This document shows, one piece after another, positions 6,214-13,445 of a stretch of 13,787 nt of DNA. A program made the translations under genes and the position numbers. Position 1 is the first letter of the stretch. Each line of letters opens with the position of its first letter. The stretch is taken from assembly GCA_937902305.1 (NCBI GenBank), contig CALDHV010000123.1:1-13787 (forward strand), read 5' to 3'. A model generated the notes under the pieces. That model was not told the origin of the DNA. It did no database searches and saw only the letters and a program-made list of their open reading frames with translations. Source of the DNA: an uncultured Clostridia bacterium (GTDB lineage: Bacteria > Bacillota > Clostridia > Oscillospirales > Acutalibacteraceae).

Positions 6214-6594
6214 ATGGTAGCTTTTCAGTATTTAGACCCGGCTGTGGAGACCACAGCGGCGGCGGCAACAAAGGGCGGCAGTATCTTGGGGATGCTCCCC
6301 TCGCTGATCCCGCTGGTGCTGATCGTGGTGCTGATGTACTTTATGCTCATCCGCCCGCAGCAGAAGAAGCAGAAGGAAGAGGCAAAGATGCGCAACAGCC
6401 TGCGCGTCGGGGATGAGCTTATTACCATCGGCGGCGTTTGCGGCCGTGTGGTCAGCATCAAGGAGGACACCGTCACCATCGAGACCGGCTCCGACCGCAC
6501 CAAGATCACCTTTGTCAAGACGGCGATCCAGACGGTCACGACCAAGCACGACGAAACGGTCGAGGACGATGACGACGACGATGACGATATTTGA
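6214..6594 (+). CDS. yajC: Preprotein translocase accessory subunit YajC
   Basis: A 126-residue YajC protein, the small membrane partner of SecDF in the Sec export machinery. It has a short N-terminal region, one transmembrane helix at ~24-45 (LGMLPSLIPLVLIVVLMYFM), the hallmark LIRPQQKKQKE immediately after, then the small cytosolic domain with LRVGDELITIGGVCGRV. The tail is extremely acidic: TVED followed by a run of eight consecutive Asp in total and a final Ile. GGAGG at 6201-6205 precedes the ATG at 6214; an in-frame ATG further upstream (6193) lacks a ribosome site. Its own strong promoter lies upstream, and a TIGR04086 membrane protein follows 65 bases later, an order common in clostridia. 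Confidence 0.95.
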   Translation: MVAFQYLDPAVETTAAAATKGGSILGMLPSLIPLVLIVVLMYFMLIRPQQKKQKEEAKMRNSLRVGDELITIGGVCGRVVSIKEDTVTIETGSDRTKITFVKTAIQTVTTKHDETVEDDDDDDDDI

Positions 6595-6659
6595 TCGTGA
6601 ATAATCCCGGGATTTCCGTCATATCTTTTGATAGGTTTTGTTGACGGGAGGGTATCACG

Positions 6660-7058
6660 ATGAAACATACGGCTGAACCGTCGCCCGTGATGCGGCAGTG
6701 GGTGCGCCCGCTGCTGATCGGGACGGCGGTCGGCATCATCGCCTGCACGGCGGTGATGCTGTTGATGACATTGGTTTTACAGCACGCGGAGATCCCGCGC
6801 CGGGCAGTGATGCCGATGGCGGTGGCGGCGGCGGCGGTCGGCAGTTTTCTTGCCGGTCTGGTCGCGGCGCGGCTCGCGCGGCAGAACGGTCTGCTGTTAG
6901 GGGCGCTTTGCGGATCGGTGCTGTATCTGCTGGTGCTGGCGGCGGGCTTATTGCATTATGCCGGTGTCGGCATCGGCTTTGCCGCCGTCAAGGCGGGGAT
7001 GATGCTGGTGGCAGGTGCGCTCGGCGGTATTTTGGGCGTCAACCGGCGACATCGCTGA
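6660..7058 (+). CDS. TIGR04086 family (YrzE-like) membrane protein
   Basis: A 132-residue protein of almost wholly hydrophobic composition with about four predicted transmembrane helices (~16-38, ~47-70, ~76-97, ~103-126), the last containing AVKAGMMLVAGALGGILGVN, which resembles the TIGR04086/YrzE family found next to yajC in many Firmicutes. Function is unknown. The ATG follows GGGAGG by eight bases. In many clostridia the next genes are the small SCIFF peptide (scfA) and its radical SAM maturase (scfB); here they are absent and a terminator follows directly. The assignment rests on length, topology, glycine-rich helices and position. Confidence 0.75.
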   Translation: MKHTAEPSPVMRQWVRPLLIGTAVGIIACTAVMLLMTLVLQHAEIPRRAVMPMAVAAAAVGSFLAGLVAARLARQNGLLLGALCGSVLYLLVLAAGLLHYAGVGIGFAAVKAGMMLVAGALGGILGVNRRHR

Positions 7059-7065
7059 AAACGGA

Positions 7066-7102
7066 CAGGGCAGGCCGGTGGCTTGCCCTGCTTTGTTCTT
7101 TT
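7066..7102 (+). terminator. Rho-independent terminator after the yajC operon
   Basis: CAGGGCA (7066-7072) pairs with TGCCCTG (7084-7090), extended inward by a G-T pair and GCC/GGC around a GGT loop, followed by the T-rich run CTTTGTTCTTTT. It starts eight bases after the stop codon of the TIGR04086 gene. Confidence 0.85.
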
Positions 7103-7145
7103 CCCCCTTTCTCGTGCATAGCATAGAGAGAAAGGAGTGGACAAG

Positions 7146-7781
7146 ATGAGAAGGATGGTCAATCGTCGCCGTCGGCGGGAATGGCAGACATTTTTCGGCA
7201 ATAACCGACGCCTGTTTTTGTTTGTTGGGCTGTTTTTGGCGGGTGCCGTGGTCGGCGTCGCGGCATATCACGGCTTTGCAGGCAATGCGGAGCTTGATCG
7301 GTTGCTTTTAACCCACGGCGTGACCGCCGGATGGCGGGAGGCGTTGCGGGAATGGGTGAGCGCGTGCTTTTCCACCGCCGTATGGCTGGCGGTGCTGTTT
7401 CTGCTGGGGCTGTGGCCGTGCGGTGTGCCGTTTGTGCTGGCGGTGCCGCTCATATACGGTGCCGGCTTCGGCTTGACCGAGGCGTGTTATTACTCCGGAG
7501 GCTGGCGCGGTGTGCTGGCGGTGGTGGCGGTGATTTTGCCGTCGGGTCTGCTGCACGCGGCGGTGCTGATGATGGCGGGGGCGGAAAGCTTGCGCTTGTC
7601 AGTGCGGCTGACGCGACAGCTTTTGCCGGTGTCGGCGCGCGAACCCGCCGGGAGCACCTCGACGGTGCTGTGGCCGCTTTTCCGGCTGTATTGCCTGCGG
7701 TATCTGATCTTTCTGGCGGTCGGCGCGGCGGCGGGCTTGGCAGAGGTCTTGTTGCGTACCATGTTTGCGCGGCTGCTGTGA
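7146..7781 (+). CDS. SpoIIM-like stage II sporulation membrane protein
   Basis: A 211-residue multi-pass membrane protein. The N-terminus is strongly basic (NRRRRREWQ) and precedes a first helix at ~22-42. A central pair of helices contains FLLGLWPCGVPFVLAVPLIY followed by GAGFGLTEA, another holds AVILPSGLLHAAVLMMAG, and the C-terminal helix ends RTMFARLL. This layout (helix, long loop, LGL..GVP.VL..PLIYGAGFG, ..P..LLHA) matches SpoIIM, which with SpoIID and SpoIIP drives septal peptidoglycan removal during engulfment of the forespore, but identity is weak and it may be a diverged SpoIIM/DUF95-type protein. ATG 7146 is chosen because AAAGGAG (7131-7137) lies eight bases before it; an in-frame GTG at 7137 overlaps that site. 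It begins a new transcription unit after the 7066-7102 terminator. Confidence 0.6.
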   Translation: MRRMVNRRRRREWQTFFGNNRRLFLFVGLFLAGAVVGVAAYHGFAGNAELDRLLLTHGVTAGWREALREWVSACFSTAVWLAVLFLLGLWPCGVPFVLAVPLIYGAGFGLTEACYYSGGWRGVLAVVAVILPSGLLHAAVLMMAGAESLRLSVRLTRQLLPVSAREPAGSTSTVLWPLFRLYCLRYLIFLAVGAAAGLAEVLLRTMFARLL

Positions 7782-7808
7782 TTTTATAAAAAGAAAGGGA
7801 AAGTGTCT

Positions 7809-8783
7809 GTGGCTGGACTGTTTGGATTTTTGGATGTGACAAAAGAGGGCCCCGGTGTCAACAAAAACGGGCCGAAAAAGCGCCCGTTCGTGGTGTTCTT
7901 TGAGGTATACGGGCGCAAGTTCTGGAACCTCATTTGGGCGGGTGTGCTGTTTTTGTTTGTCAACCTGCCGCTGGTGACGCGCGGCTGGGCGGATGTCGGG
8001 CTGACCTATATCACCCGCGCCTTTTCCCGGGAAAAGCACGCGTTTGTGCGGGAGGATTTCTTCGATACGATCCGCAAAAACCGTAAGCAGGCGTTGATCT
8101 GCGGGCTGATCAACCAAATCGTCACCGGCATTTTGCTGTATAATCTCTTTTTCTATCTGTTCGGGCTGATGCCGGAGCTGTACGGGCTGTTCGGCGTAGA
8201 CACCACCGGTGCCACGCCGATGACCCTCAAGCTCACCGACCAGATCGTGATCGGCTGTACTCTGCTGGGGTATGTGCTGTTCACCTTTATGAAATACTAT
8301 ATCCCGTTTTTGGTGGTCACATTTCAGCTGAGCATCCGCAAGATCTACCGCAACGCGATGATCTTTTCGATGGCGGGGCTGAAAGCCAACCTGCTCATCT
8401 CCGGTGTGCTCATTCTGCTGTACGGGCTGATCGGCGGGCTGATGGTGCTGGTGCCGCAGGGCGCCGTGTTCATCTTGATCCCCGCGCTGTTGCTCGTGCC
8501 CGGCTTCCGCTCGTTGCTGATCCAGTTTGCCATCTTCCCGACGGTCAAAAAGCTGATGATCGACCCGTATTACAAGGAAAATCCCGATGCGGACAAGCAA
8601 AAACGGCTGGATCTCGGTCTGGAGATCGAGGATACCGCCGCCCCGGCAGAGGAGCCGATCTTCACCGACGCGGTAATGCCGCCGGCGGAAACGACCGACC
8701 TGCCGAAGCAGTACAGCGAGCAGGAATTGCGGCAGTTCTCCCGCCGTACACAGGGGGACGACGAGGACGACACCACCATATAA
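7809..8783 (+). CDS. YesL/DUF624 family membrane protein
   Basis: A 324-residue membrane protein. The N-terminus AGLFGFLDVTKEGPGVNKNGPKK and the following FFEVYGRKFWNLIWAGVLFL are typical of the YesL/DUF624 family, often linked to carbohydrate uptake operons but of unknown function. Hydrophobic segments appear at ~40-58, ~95-120, ~150-172, ~190-215 and ~218-240. After the membrane part comes a soluble tail (~265-324) rich in Asp, Glu and Pro ending DDEDDTTI, longer than in most family members. The GTG at 7809 is preferred because AAAGGG is nine bases before it, while the upstream in-frame GTG at 7803 is too close; family proteins also begin with this AGLFGF. It is 27 bases after the SpoIIM-like gene and 12 bases before rmuC, so probably in one operon. 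Confidence 0.85.
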   Translation: MAGLFGFLDVTKEGPGVNKNGPKKRPFVVFFEVYGRKFWNLIWAGVLFLFVNLPLVTRGWADVGLTYITRAFSREKHAFVREDFFDTIRKNRKQALICGLINQIVTGILLYNLFFYLFGLMPELYGLFGVDTTGATPMTLKLTDQIVIGCTLLGYVLFTFMKYYIPFLVVTFQLSIRKIYRNAMIFSMAGLKANLLISGVLILLYGLIGGLMVLVPQGAVFILIPALLLVPGFRSLLIQFAIFPTVKKLMIDPYYKENPDADKQKRLDLGLEIEDTAAPAEEPIFTDAVMPPAETTDLPKQYSEQELRQFSRRTQGDDEDDTTI

Positions 8784-8795
8784 GGGGGACGTAAA

Positions 8796-10034
8796 ATGAC
8801 CGACTATATTCTCATCGGGCTGGCGGTGGTCATCATCGGCTTGCTGATCGTTGCCGTCGCACAGCTGGCGGCATTGCGTCGTCGGCAGGACGACGGGACG
8901 CAGGCGCGTCTGCTGGAGGACAGGCTCTCCCGCCTGCAAACCGAGCTGACCGCGGAACAGCGTGCCAGTCGGCAAGAAAGCGCGCAGAATATCCGGGAAA
9001 GCGTGCAGAGTATGACCCAAACGCTGTTGACGGCGCAGGGTAACGCCGCCACCGCGACCACCGAGGCGCTCGAAAACATCCGCAAAGAAATCGGGACGCA
9101 GATGACCGGCATCCGGCAGGAAAATCACGATCAACTGGAGCAGATGCGGCAGACGGTGGACGAAAAATTGCAAAAAACACTCAACGACCGCATCAGCCAG
9201 TCCTTCAAGCTGGTCAACGACCGTTTGGAGCAGGTATATACCGGGCTGGGCGAGATGAAAACGCTGGCGAGCGGGGTCGGCGACCTGAAAAAGGTACTAT
9301 CCAATGTCAAGACCCGCGGCGTGCTCGGGGAGATCCAGCTCGGAGCGATCCTGGAGCAGATCCTGTCGCCGGAGCAATATGAGGCGAATGTCAAAACGAA
9401 GCCCGGTAGCACGAATGTCGTCGAATACGCGGTACGTCTGCCCGGGAGCGATGACGGTACGGTGTGGCTGCCGATCGACGCGAAGTTCCCCGCCGATGCC
9501 TACGAGCAGCTACTCGACGCTTATGAAGCGGGCGATCCGGAGCGGGTCAAGGCGGCGGGCAGTGTGCTGGAGCAGCGCATCCGCAGCTTTGCCAAGGACA
9601 TCCGCGACAAATATCTCGATCCGCCGCATACCACCGATTTCGGCATTATGTTTCTGCCGATCGAGGGCTTGTACGCTGAGGTGGTGCGCCGCGGGATGAT
9701 CGAAACGCTTCAGCGGGAGTACCATGTCAATATCGCCGGGCCGACCACGATGGCGGCGGTGCTCAACAGCCTGCAAATGGGCTTCCGCACGCTGGCGATA
9801 CAAAAGCGCTCCGGCGAGGTATGGAAGGTGCTCGGCGCGGTCAAGACCGAGTTTGACAAGTTTGGGTCGGTCGTGCAGGCGGCACAGCAACGCCTTGAGC
9901 AGGCGAACAGCGAGCTGGATAAGCTGGTCGGGGTACGGACGCGGCAGATCCAGCGCAAGCTGGCGGGGGTGACCAATCTCACCGACGGCGAGGCGCTGGA
10001 GGTACTGGAGGAAAGCAACGAGGACATCGGATGA
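8796..10034 (+). CDS. rmuC: DNA recombination protein RmuC homolog
   Basis: A 412-residue RmuC family protein, inferred in E. coli to limit inversions at short repeats, with a nuclease-like fold. Residues 4-26 form a membrane anchor, ~33-150 a long coiled coil rich in Gln, Glu and Arg, and ~150-390 the conserved RmuC domain. Family motifs seen: TRGVLGEIQLG near 173-183, WLPIDAKFPADAYEQL near 224-239 (the restriction-enzyme-like D-x-K region), FGIMFLPIEGLYAEVVR near 285-305, and AGPTTMAAVLNSLQMGFRTLAIQ. AAGGGGG lies upstream of the ATG. The stop codon overlaps the start of the following HAD gene (ATGA), which implies translational coupling. Confidence 0.95.
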   Translation: MTDYILIGLAVVIIGLLIVAVAQLAALRRRQDDGTQARLLEDRLSRLQTELTAEQRASRQESAQNIRESVQSMTQTLLTAQGNAATATTEALENIRKEIGTQMTGIRQENHDQLEQMRQTVDEKLQKTLNDRISQSFKLVNDRLEQVYTGLGEMKTLASGVGDLKKVLSNVKTRGVLGEIQLGAILEQILSPEQYEANVKTKPGSTNVVEYAVRLPGSDDGTVWLPIDAKFPADAYEQLLDAYEAGDPERVKAAGSVLEQRIRSFAKDIRDKYLDPPHTTDFGIMFLPIEGLYAEVVRRGMIETLQREYHVNIAGPTTMAAVLNSLQMGFRTLAIQKRSGEVWKVLGAVKTEFDKFGSVVQAAQQRLEQANSELDKLVGVRTRQIQRKLAGVTNLTDGEALEVLEESNEDIG

Positions 10035-10795
10035 GCGGGAAATACAGCGGTATTTTGCTGGCGTCGGATTTTGACAGCACACTGGCGGCGGGCGGCTGTG
10101 TCAGCGAGGAAAACATCCGCGCTCTGCAAGCATTTGCGGCGGAGGGCGGGACATTCCTCCCGGCGACCGGGCGGGCGCCTGCCTTTGCCATTGAGCGGTG
10201 CGCCGGCATTCCCTTTGACCGGATGATTGCGCTCAATGGCACGCTGATATGGGATGTCAAGCACGCCTGCCCGCTGTGGCGGAGGCCGATGAACGCATCG
10301 GAGTGTCGCGTCGCGTGGGAGGCGTTTCGGATGTTCCGCCCGTTTATTGACAATCTGCGCGTGCATCATTTGCAGACGTCGGTGCCCGGCGATGCTCACA
10401 CCGGCGGCGAGATTCTCGCCGCGTTGCGGGAGAAGCCCTTCAAGGTGGTGTACGGGATGGATACCGAGCCGCACGCGCTCTTTATGGAAGAGCGGGTGCG
10501 CGCGGTCTATGGCGATACCGTCGCCGTAGACCGCAGTTGGGCTACCGGGGTGGAGATCCACGCCCGCGACAGCGGCAAGGCGGAGGCACTGCGCGCATTG
10601 CGGCAGACGGATCGCTCCATCCATACGGTGGTGGCGGTCGGAGATTATGAAAACGATGTGTCGATGATCCGCTATGCGGATATCGGCTACGCGGTGGCGA
10701 ATGCGCTTCCGACGGTGCGGCAGGTGGCGGATCGGATCGCCCCCGCCTGCACCGAAAACGCCATCGCATATATTATTGAGGAATTGGGGAAATGA
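10031..10795 (+). CDS. Cof-type HAD hydrolase (HAD subfamily IIB)
   Basis: A 254-residue cytosolic phosphatase of the Cof/YbjI class. Motif I is DFDSTL at 13-18, with nucleophile D13 and D15; the usual DGT reads DST. Motif II Thr is T45 in PATGRA, motif III lysine is K183 in GKAEAL, and motif IV is GDYENDVSM at 204-212. The cap domain lies between ~80 and ~180. Substrates are probably sugar phosphates or pyridoxal/flavin phosphates, not determinable here. It overlaps the rmuC stop by four bases and is the last gene of its operon. It is the second Cof-type HAD in the window but is not a close copy of the fused one at 3601-4935. Confidence 0.92.
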   Translation: MSGKYSGILLASDFDSTLAAGGCVSEENIRALQAFAAEGGTFLPATGRAPAFAIERCAGIPFDRMIALNGTLIWDVKHACPLWRRPMNASECRVAWEAFRMFRPFIDNLRVHHLQTSVPGDAHTGGEILAALREKPFKVVYGMDTEPHALFMEERVRAVYGDTVAVDRSWATGVEIHARDSGKAEALRALRQTDRSIHTVVAVGDYENDVSMIRYADIGYAVANALPTVRQVADRIAPACTENAIAYIIEELGK

Positions 10796-10798
10796 GAA

Positions 10799-10832
10799 AC
10801 GGACGGTCAGCGTTGCTGACCGTCCGTCTTTT
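10799..10832 (+). terminator. Rho-independent terminator, probably bidirectional
   Basis: A perfect 13-bp stem (10799-10811 with 10815-10827) around a GTT loop is followed by CTTTT on the plus strand. It sits between two convergent genes, four bases after the HAD stop codon and 17 bases beyond the pckG stop; on the minus strand the stem is followed by TTTCTCATTT, so it may also stop pckG transcripts. Confidence 0.9.
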
Positions 10833-10844
10833 ATATCATAGGTT

Positions 10845-12623
10845 TTATCCGAGCTTTTGCTGAAGTGTGGCGAGCTGTTCGCGCAGCTCCTGCGGGAGCC
10901 GGTCACCGAACTTTTTGTAATGCTCCTCGATCTCGGCGGCTTCCTTAGCCCACACATCGTGATCGACGGTGAGGATGCCCCGGAGCGTGTCAATGTCCAT
11001 ATCGAGGTCGGTCAGGTCGATGTCCTCCGGCTTCGGCACATAGCCGATGGGCGTTTCGGTGGCATCCGCCTTGCCCTCGCAACGGTCGATGATCCAGTTG
11101 AGCACCCGCATATTGTCGCCGAAGCCCGGCCAGATGAAGTTGCCGTCGTCATCGGTGCGGAACCAGTTGACATTGAAGATCTTCGGCGCCTTGTCGCCGA
11201 GCTTGTTGCCCATCTCCAGCCAATGGCGGAAATAGTCCCCCATGTGATAGCCGCAGAAGGGGAGCATCGCCATCGGGTCGCGGCGGACGACACCGACCGC
11301 ACCCGCGGCGGCGGCGGTCGTTTCGCTCGCCATCGCAGAGCCGATGAACACGCCGTTCACCCAGTCGCGGGACTGATAAACGAGCGGGGCGCACTTGGCA
11401 CGGCGACCGCCGAAAACGATCGCGGAGATCGGTACACCGGCGCCCTTGTCAAACTCCTCGGAAATGCAGGGGCAGTTGACCGCCGGCGCGGTGAAGCGGG
11501 AGTTCGGATGCGCCGCGCAGGTGGATTTATCCGCCTTGTCAAACTTGGCGGCATCCCACTTTTCGCCCTTCCAGTCGATGGCGTTCTGCGGCAGGTCTTT
11601 GTTGAGCCCCTCCCACCAGACGGTGTTGTCGCTCAGATCGTGGGCGACGTTGGTGAAGATGGTGTTCTTTTTGGTGGATTGCAGGGCGTTAAAGTTCGAG
11701 TGAGCGTTGGTGCCGGGCGCAACGCCGAAGAAGCCGTTCTCCGGGTTGATGGCGTACAGCCGACCGTCCGCGCCGATGCGCATCCACGCGATGTCGTCGC
11801 CGACCGTCCAGATCTTGTAGCCCTTTTCGCGCAGGTACTCCGGCGGGATGAGCATGGCCAGATTGGTCTTGCCGCAGGCGGACGGGAACGCCGCCGCGAT
11901 ATACCGCACCTCGCCCTGCGGATTTTCCAGTCCGAGGATGAGCATATGCTCCGCCATCCAGCCCTCTTTCCAGCCTTGATAAGAGGCGATGCGCAGGGCA
12001 AAGCATTTTTTGCCGAGCAGGACATTGCCGCCGTAGGCGGAGTTGACCGAGATAATGGCGTTATCCTCCGGGAATTGGCAGATATACCGCTTTTCGGGGT
12101 CGATGTCGCAGGATGCGTGGAAGCCGCGCACCCAGTCGTTGCTGTCACCGAGGGTGTCCAGCACCTTTTGCCCGACGCGGGTCATAATCGCCATATTCAG
12201 CACGACATACTTGGAATCGGTGATCTCGATACCGATCTTTGCCAAGGGCGAGCCGATGGGGCCCATCGAAAACGGGATAATATACATCGTGCGTCCCTTA
12301 TAGCTGTTCCGCGCGATGTCGTACAGCTTTTTATACATCTCCTGCGGGTCGCACCAATGGTTGGTGGGGCCGGCATTCTCCTCCTTGCGGGAGCAGATGA
12401 AGGTGCGATCCTCCACCCGCGCCACGTCATTCGGCTTGGTGCGGTGCAGATAGCACCCGGGGAGCTTTTCCTCATTGAGCTTGATCATTTCGCCGGATTC
12501 GACGGCGAGCCGGCGGATTTTCTCCAGCTGTTCCTCGCTACCGTCTATCCAAACTACCTTGTCGGGGCAGACGAGCTGACGCTTTTCCTCCACCCAGTCA
12601 AGAACGGACTGATTTTTTGTCAT
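10845..12623 (-). CDS. pckG: Phosphoenolpyruvate carboxykinase, GTP-dependent
   Basis: A 592-residue GTP-type PEP carboxykinase (EC 4.1.1.32), interconverting oxaloacetate + GTP and PEP + GDP + CO2. In anaerobes it may run toward oxaloacetate. Diagnostic features: the P-loop FPSACGKTNLAM at 246-257 with the catalytic cysteine that marks the GTP class, VGDDIAWMR at 274-282, the substrate-binding GPTNHWC at 85-91, and NWFRTDDDGNFIWPGFGDN in the C-terminal half. Length agrees with the family (~600), and the ATP-dependent family has a different P-loop. The ATG at 12623 follows AAAGGAG at 11 bases; in-frame codons upstream of it (to 12716) have no ribosome site and overlap the promoter region. It is monocistronic: promoter candidate at 12726-12698, terminator at 10799-10832. 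Confidence 0.97.
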   Translation of the reverse strand: MTKNQSVLDWVEEKRQLVCPDKVVWIDGSEEQLEKIRRLAVESGEMIKLNEEKLPGCYLHRTKPNDVARVEDRTFICSRKEENAGPTNHWCDPQEMYKKLYDIARNSYKGRTMYIIPFSMGPIGSPLAKIGIEITDSKYVVLNMAIMTRVGQKVLDTLGDSNDWVRGFHASCDIDPEKRYICQFPEDNAIISVNSAYGGNVLLGKKCFALRIASYQGWKEGWMAEHMLILGLENPQGEVRYIAAAFPSACGKTNLAMLIPPEYLREKGYKIWTVGDDIAWMRIGADGRLYAINPENGFFGVAPGTNAHSNFNALQSTKKNTIFTNVAHDLSDNTVWWEGLNKDLPQNAIDWKGEKWDAAKFDKADKSTCAAHPNSRFTAPAVNCPCISEEFDKGAGVPISAIVFGGRRAKCAPLVYQSRDWVNGVFIGSAMASETTAAAAGAVGVVRRDPMAMLPFCGYHMGDYFRHWLEMGNKLGDKAPKIFNVNWFRTDDDGNFIWPGFGDNMRVLNWIIDRCEGKADATETPIGYVPKPEDIDLTDLDMDIDTLRGILTVDHDVWAKEAAEIEEHYKKFGDRLPQELREQLATLQQKLG

Positions 12624-12644
12624 AAGACAGGACACTCCTTTCGC

Positions 12645-12674
12645 CTCTTGCGGCAAAGCTTTTCTTCGCAAAAG
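12645..12674 (-). promoter_or_regulatory. Hairpin in the pckG 5' leader
   Basis: CTTTTGCG (12674-12667) can pair with CGCAAGAG (12652-12645), including one G-U pair, three bases before the ribosome site AAAGGAG (12641-12635). The AAAGCTTT palindrome lies in its loop. It could shelter or expose the ribosome site, but nothing identifies it as a known riboswitch. Confidence 0.3.
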
Positions 12675-12697
12675 GAACAGAAAAACCATTTCTTCTA

Positions 12698-12726
12698 CAA
12701 ATACCATTTTTACCACACTTTGTCAA
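12698..12726 (-). promoter_or_regulatory. Candidate sigma-A promoter of pckG
   Basis: TTGACA (12726-12721) is perfect and is followed after 17 bases by TATTTG (12703-12698), a poor -10 box. An alternative pair, TTGCAA and TAAAAA, also with 17 bases between, overlaps it. Some promoter in this AT-rich stretch is likely; the exact one is uncertain. Confidence 0.45.
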
Positions 12727-12808
12727 ATATTGCAAGAGGTAAATCCGAAATATTCGAAAAATGTTAAGAAACTACCCTTTTTTCTACTATATTCGCATAA
12801 AATCGCTT

Positions 12809-13427
12809 TTATTCCGCCGGGGCAAATTGGCTTTCATACAGCTGTGCGTAAAAGCCTTCCTGCCTCAACAACGAGTTATGGTCGCCCTGCTCGATGATTT
12901 TGCCATCTCGCATAACGAGGATGACATCCGCCTGCCGCACGGTGGAAAGCCGGTGGGCGACGATAAACGCCGTGCGCCCCGCCATCAGCCGGTCAAATGC
13001 CGCCTGGATCTTCTGCTCGGTGCGGGCGTCGATGGAGGAGGTCGCCTCATCCAGCAACAGCATCGGCGGGCGGCAGAGCATCACCCGCGCGATGCAGAGT
13101 AGCTGCCGCTGTCCGGCGGACAACTCGCCGCCGCCTTCGGTCAGCACCGTGTCGTAGCCCTGCGGCAGACGGGTGATGAAGCTGTGGGCGTATGCCGCCT
13201 GCGCGGCAAGGATCATTTCCTCCTCGGTCGCGTCCGGCTTGCCGAACAGCAGGTTTTCGCGCACCGTTCCCCGGCGTAGCCAGGTATCCTGCAACACCAT
13301 CCCGTAGGCGGCGCGCAGGCTGTGGCGGGATACCGCGCGTATGTCGGTGCCGTCCACGCTGACTGCGCCGCCGGTGACGTCGTAGAAGCGCATCAGCAGA
13401 TTGATGAGGGTGGTTTTTCCGCACCCC
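12809..13427 (-). pseudogene. ABC multidrug exporter half-transporter, C-terminal ATPase part, truncated at a junction
   Basis: About 206 residues of the nucleotide-binding domain of a type IV (MdlB/LmrCD-like) ABC exporter remain. Seen: GCGKTTLINLLMRFYD (second half of Walker A), Q-loop QDTWLR, signature LSAGQRQ, Walker B MLLLDEATSS with its catalytic Glu, D-loop and the switch His in AHRLST, ending SQFAPAE. The signature reads LSAGQ instead of LSGGQ. A full half-transporter is ~580-600 residues, so the six-helix membrane domain and the first half of Walker A are missing. At about 13427 the sequence changes to AT-rich phage-like DNA; the Met before GCGKTT and everything upstream in the frame (up to 13576) are not ABC sequence. 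As read, it would encode no working transporter. Whether it is broken in the organism or only in the assembly cannot be told here. Confidence 0.88.
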
Positions 13428-13430
13428 ATA
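13424..13430. other. Composition and homology breakpoint
   Basis: Left of this point the minus strand encodes the ABC ATPase in GC-rich codons down to the GGG of Walker A; right of it the plus strand encodes a phage protein in AT-rich DNA. The break falls at 13427 within a base or two, because the codon before GGG reads ATG where family members have a small residue. No target-site duplication or att-like direct repeat is visible on the single side available. Confidence 0.8.
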
Positions 13431-13445
13431 TATCCTATTAAAAAA

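Noticed and set aside
6601..6616. AATCCCGGGATT palindrome between yajC and the TIGR04086 gene
   Set aside because: It has no loop and no T-run, so it would be a poor hairpin and not a terminator; no known operator matches it.
7103..7130. Possible sigma-E -10 box (CATAGCAT) upstream of the SpoIIM-like gene
   Set aside because: No matching -35 element lies about 14 bases upstream, so the resemblance is too weak to list as a promoter.
7599..9173. Open frame of 524 codons antisense to the YesL and rmuC genes
   Set aside because: It crosses three well-supported genes on the other strand, is rich in His, Gln and Arg as expected of a shadow frame, and shows no domain or ribosome site.
10857..12767. 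Open frame of 636 codons antisense to pckG
   Set aside because: It is a shadow in GC-rich DNA: low-complexity Arg/Val/Asp/Ala translation, no ribosome site, no recognisable domain, and the opposite strand is a textbook PEP carboxykinase.
12740..12800. Terminator for the ABC gene
   Set aside because: The stretch is AT-rich with only four-base stems (CGAA/TTCG), so no convincing terminator can be called.
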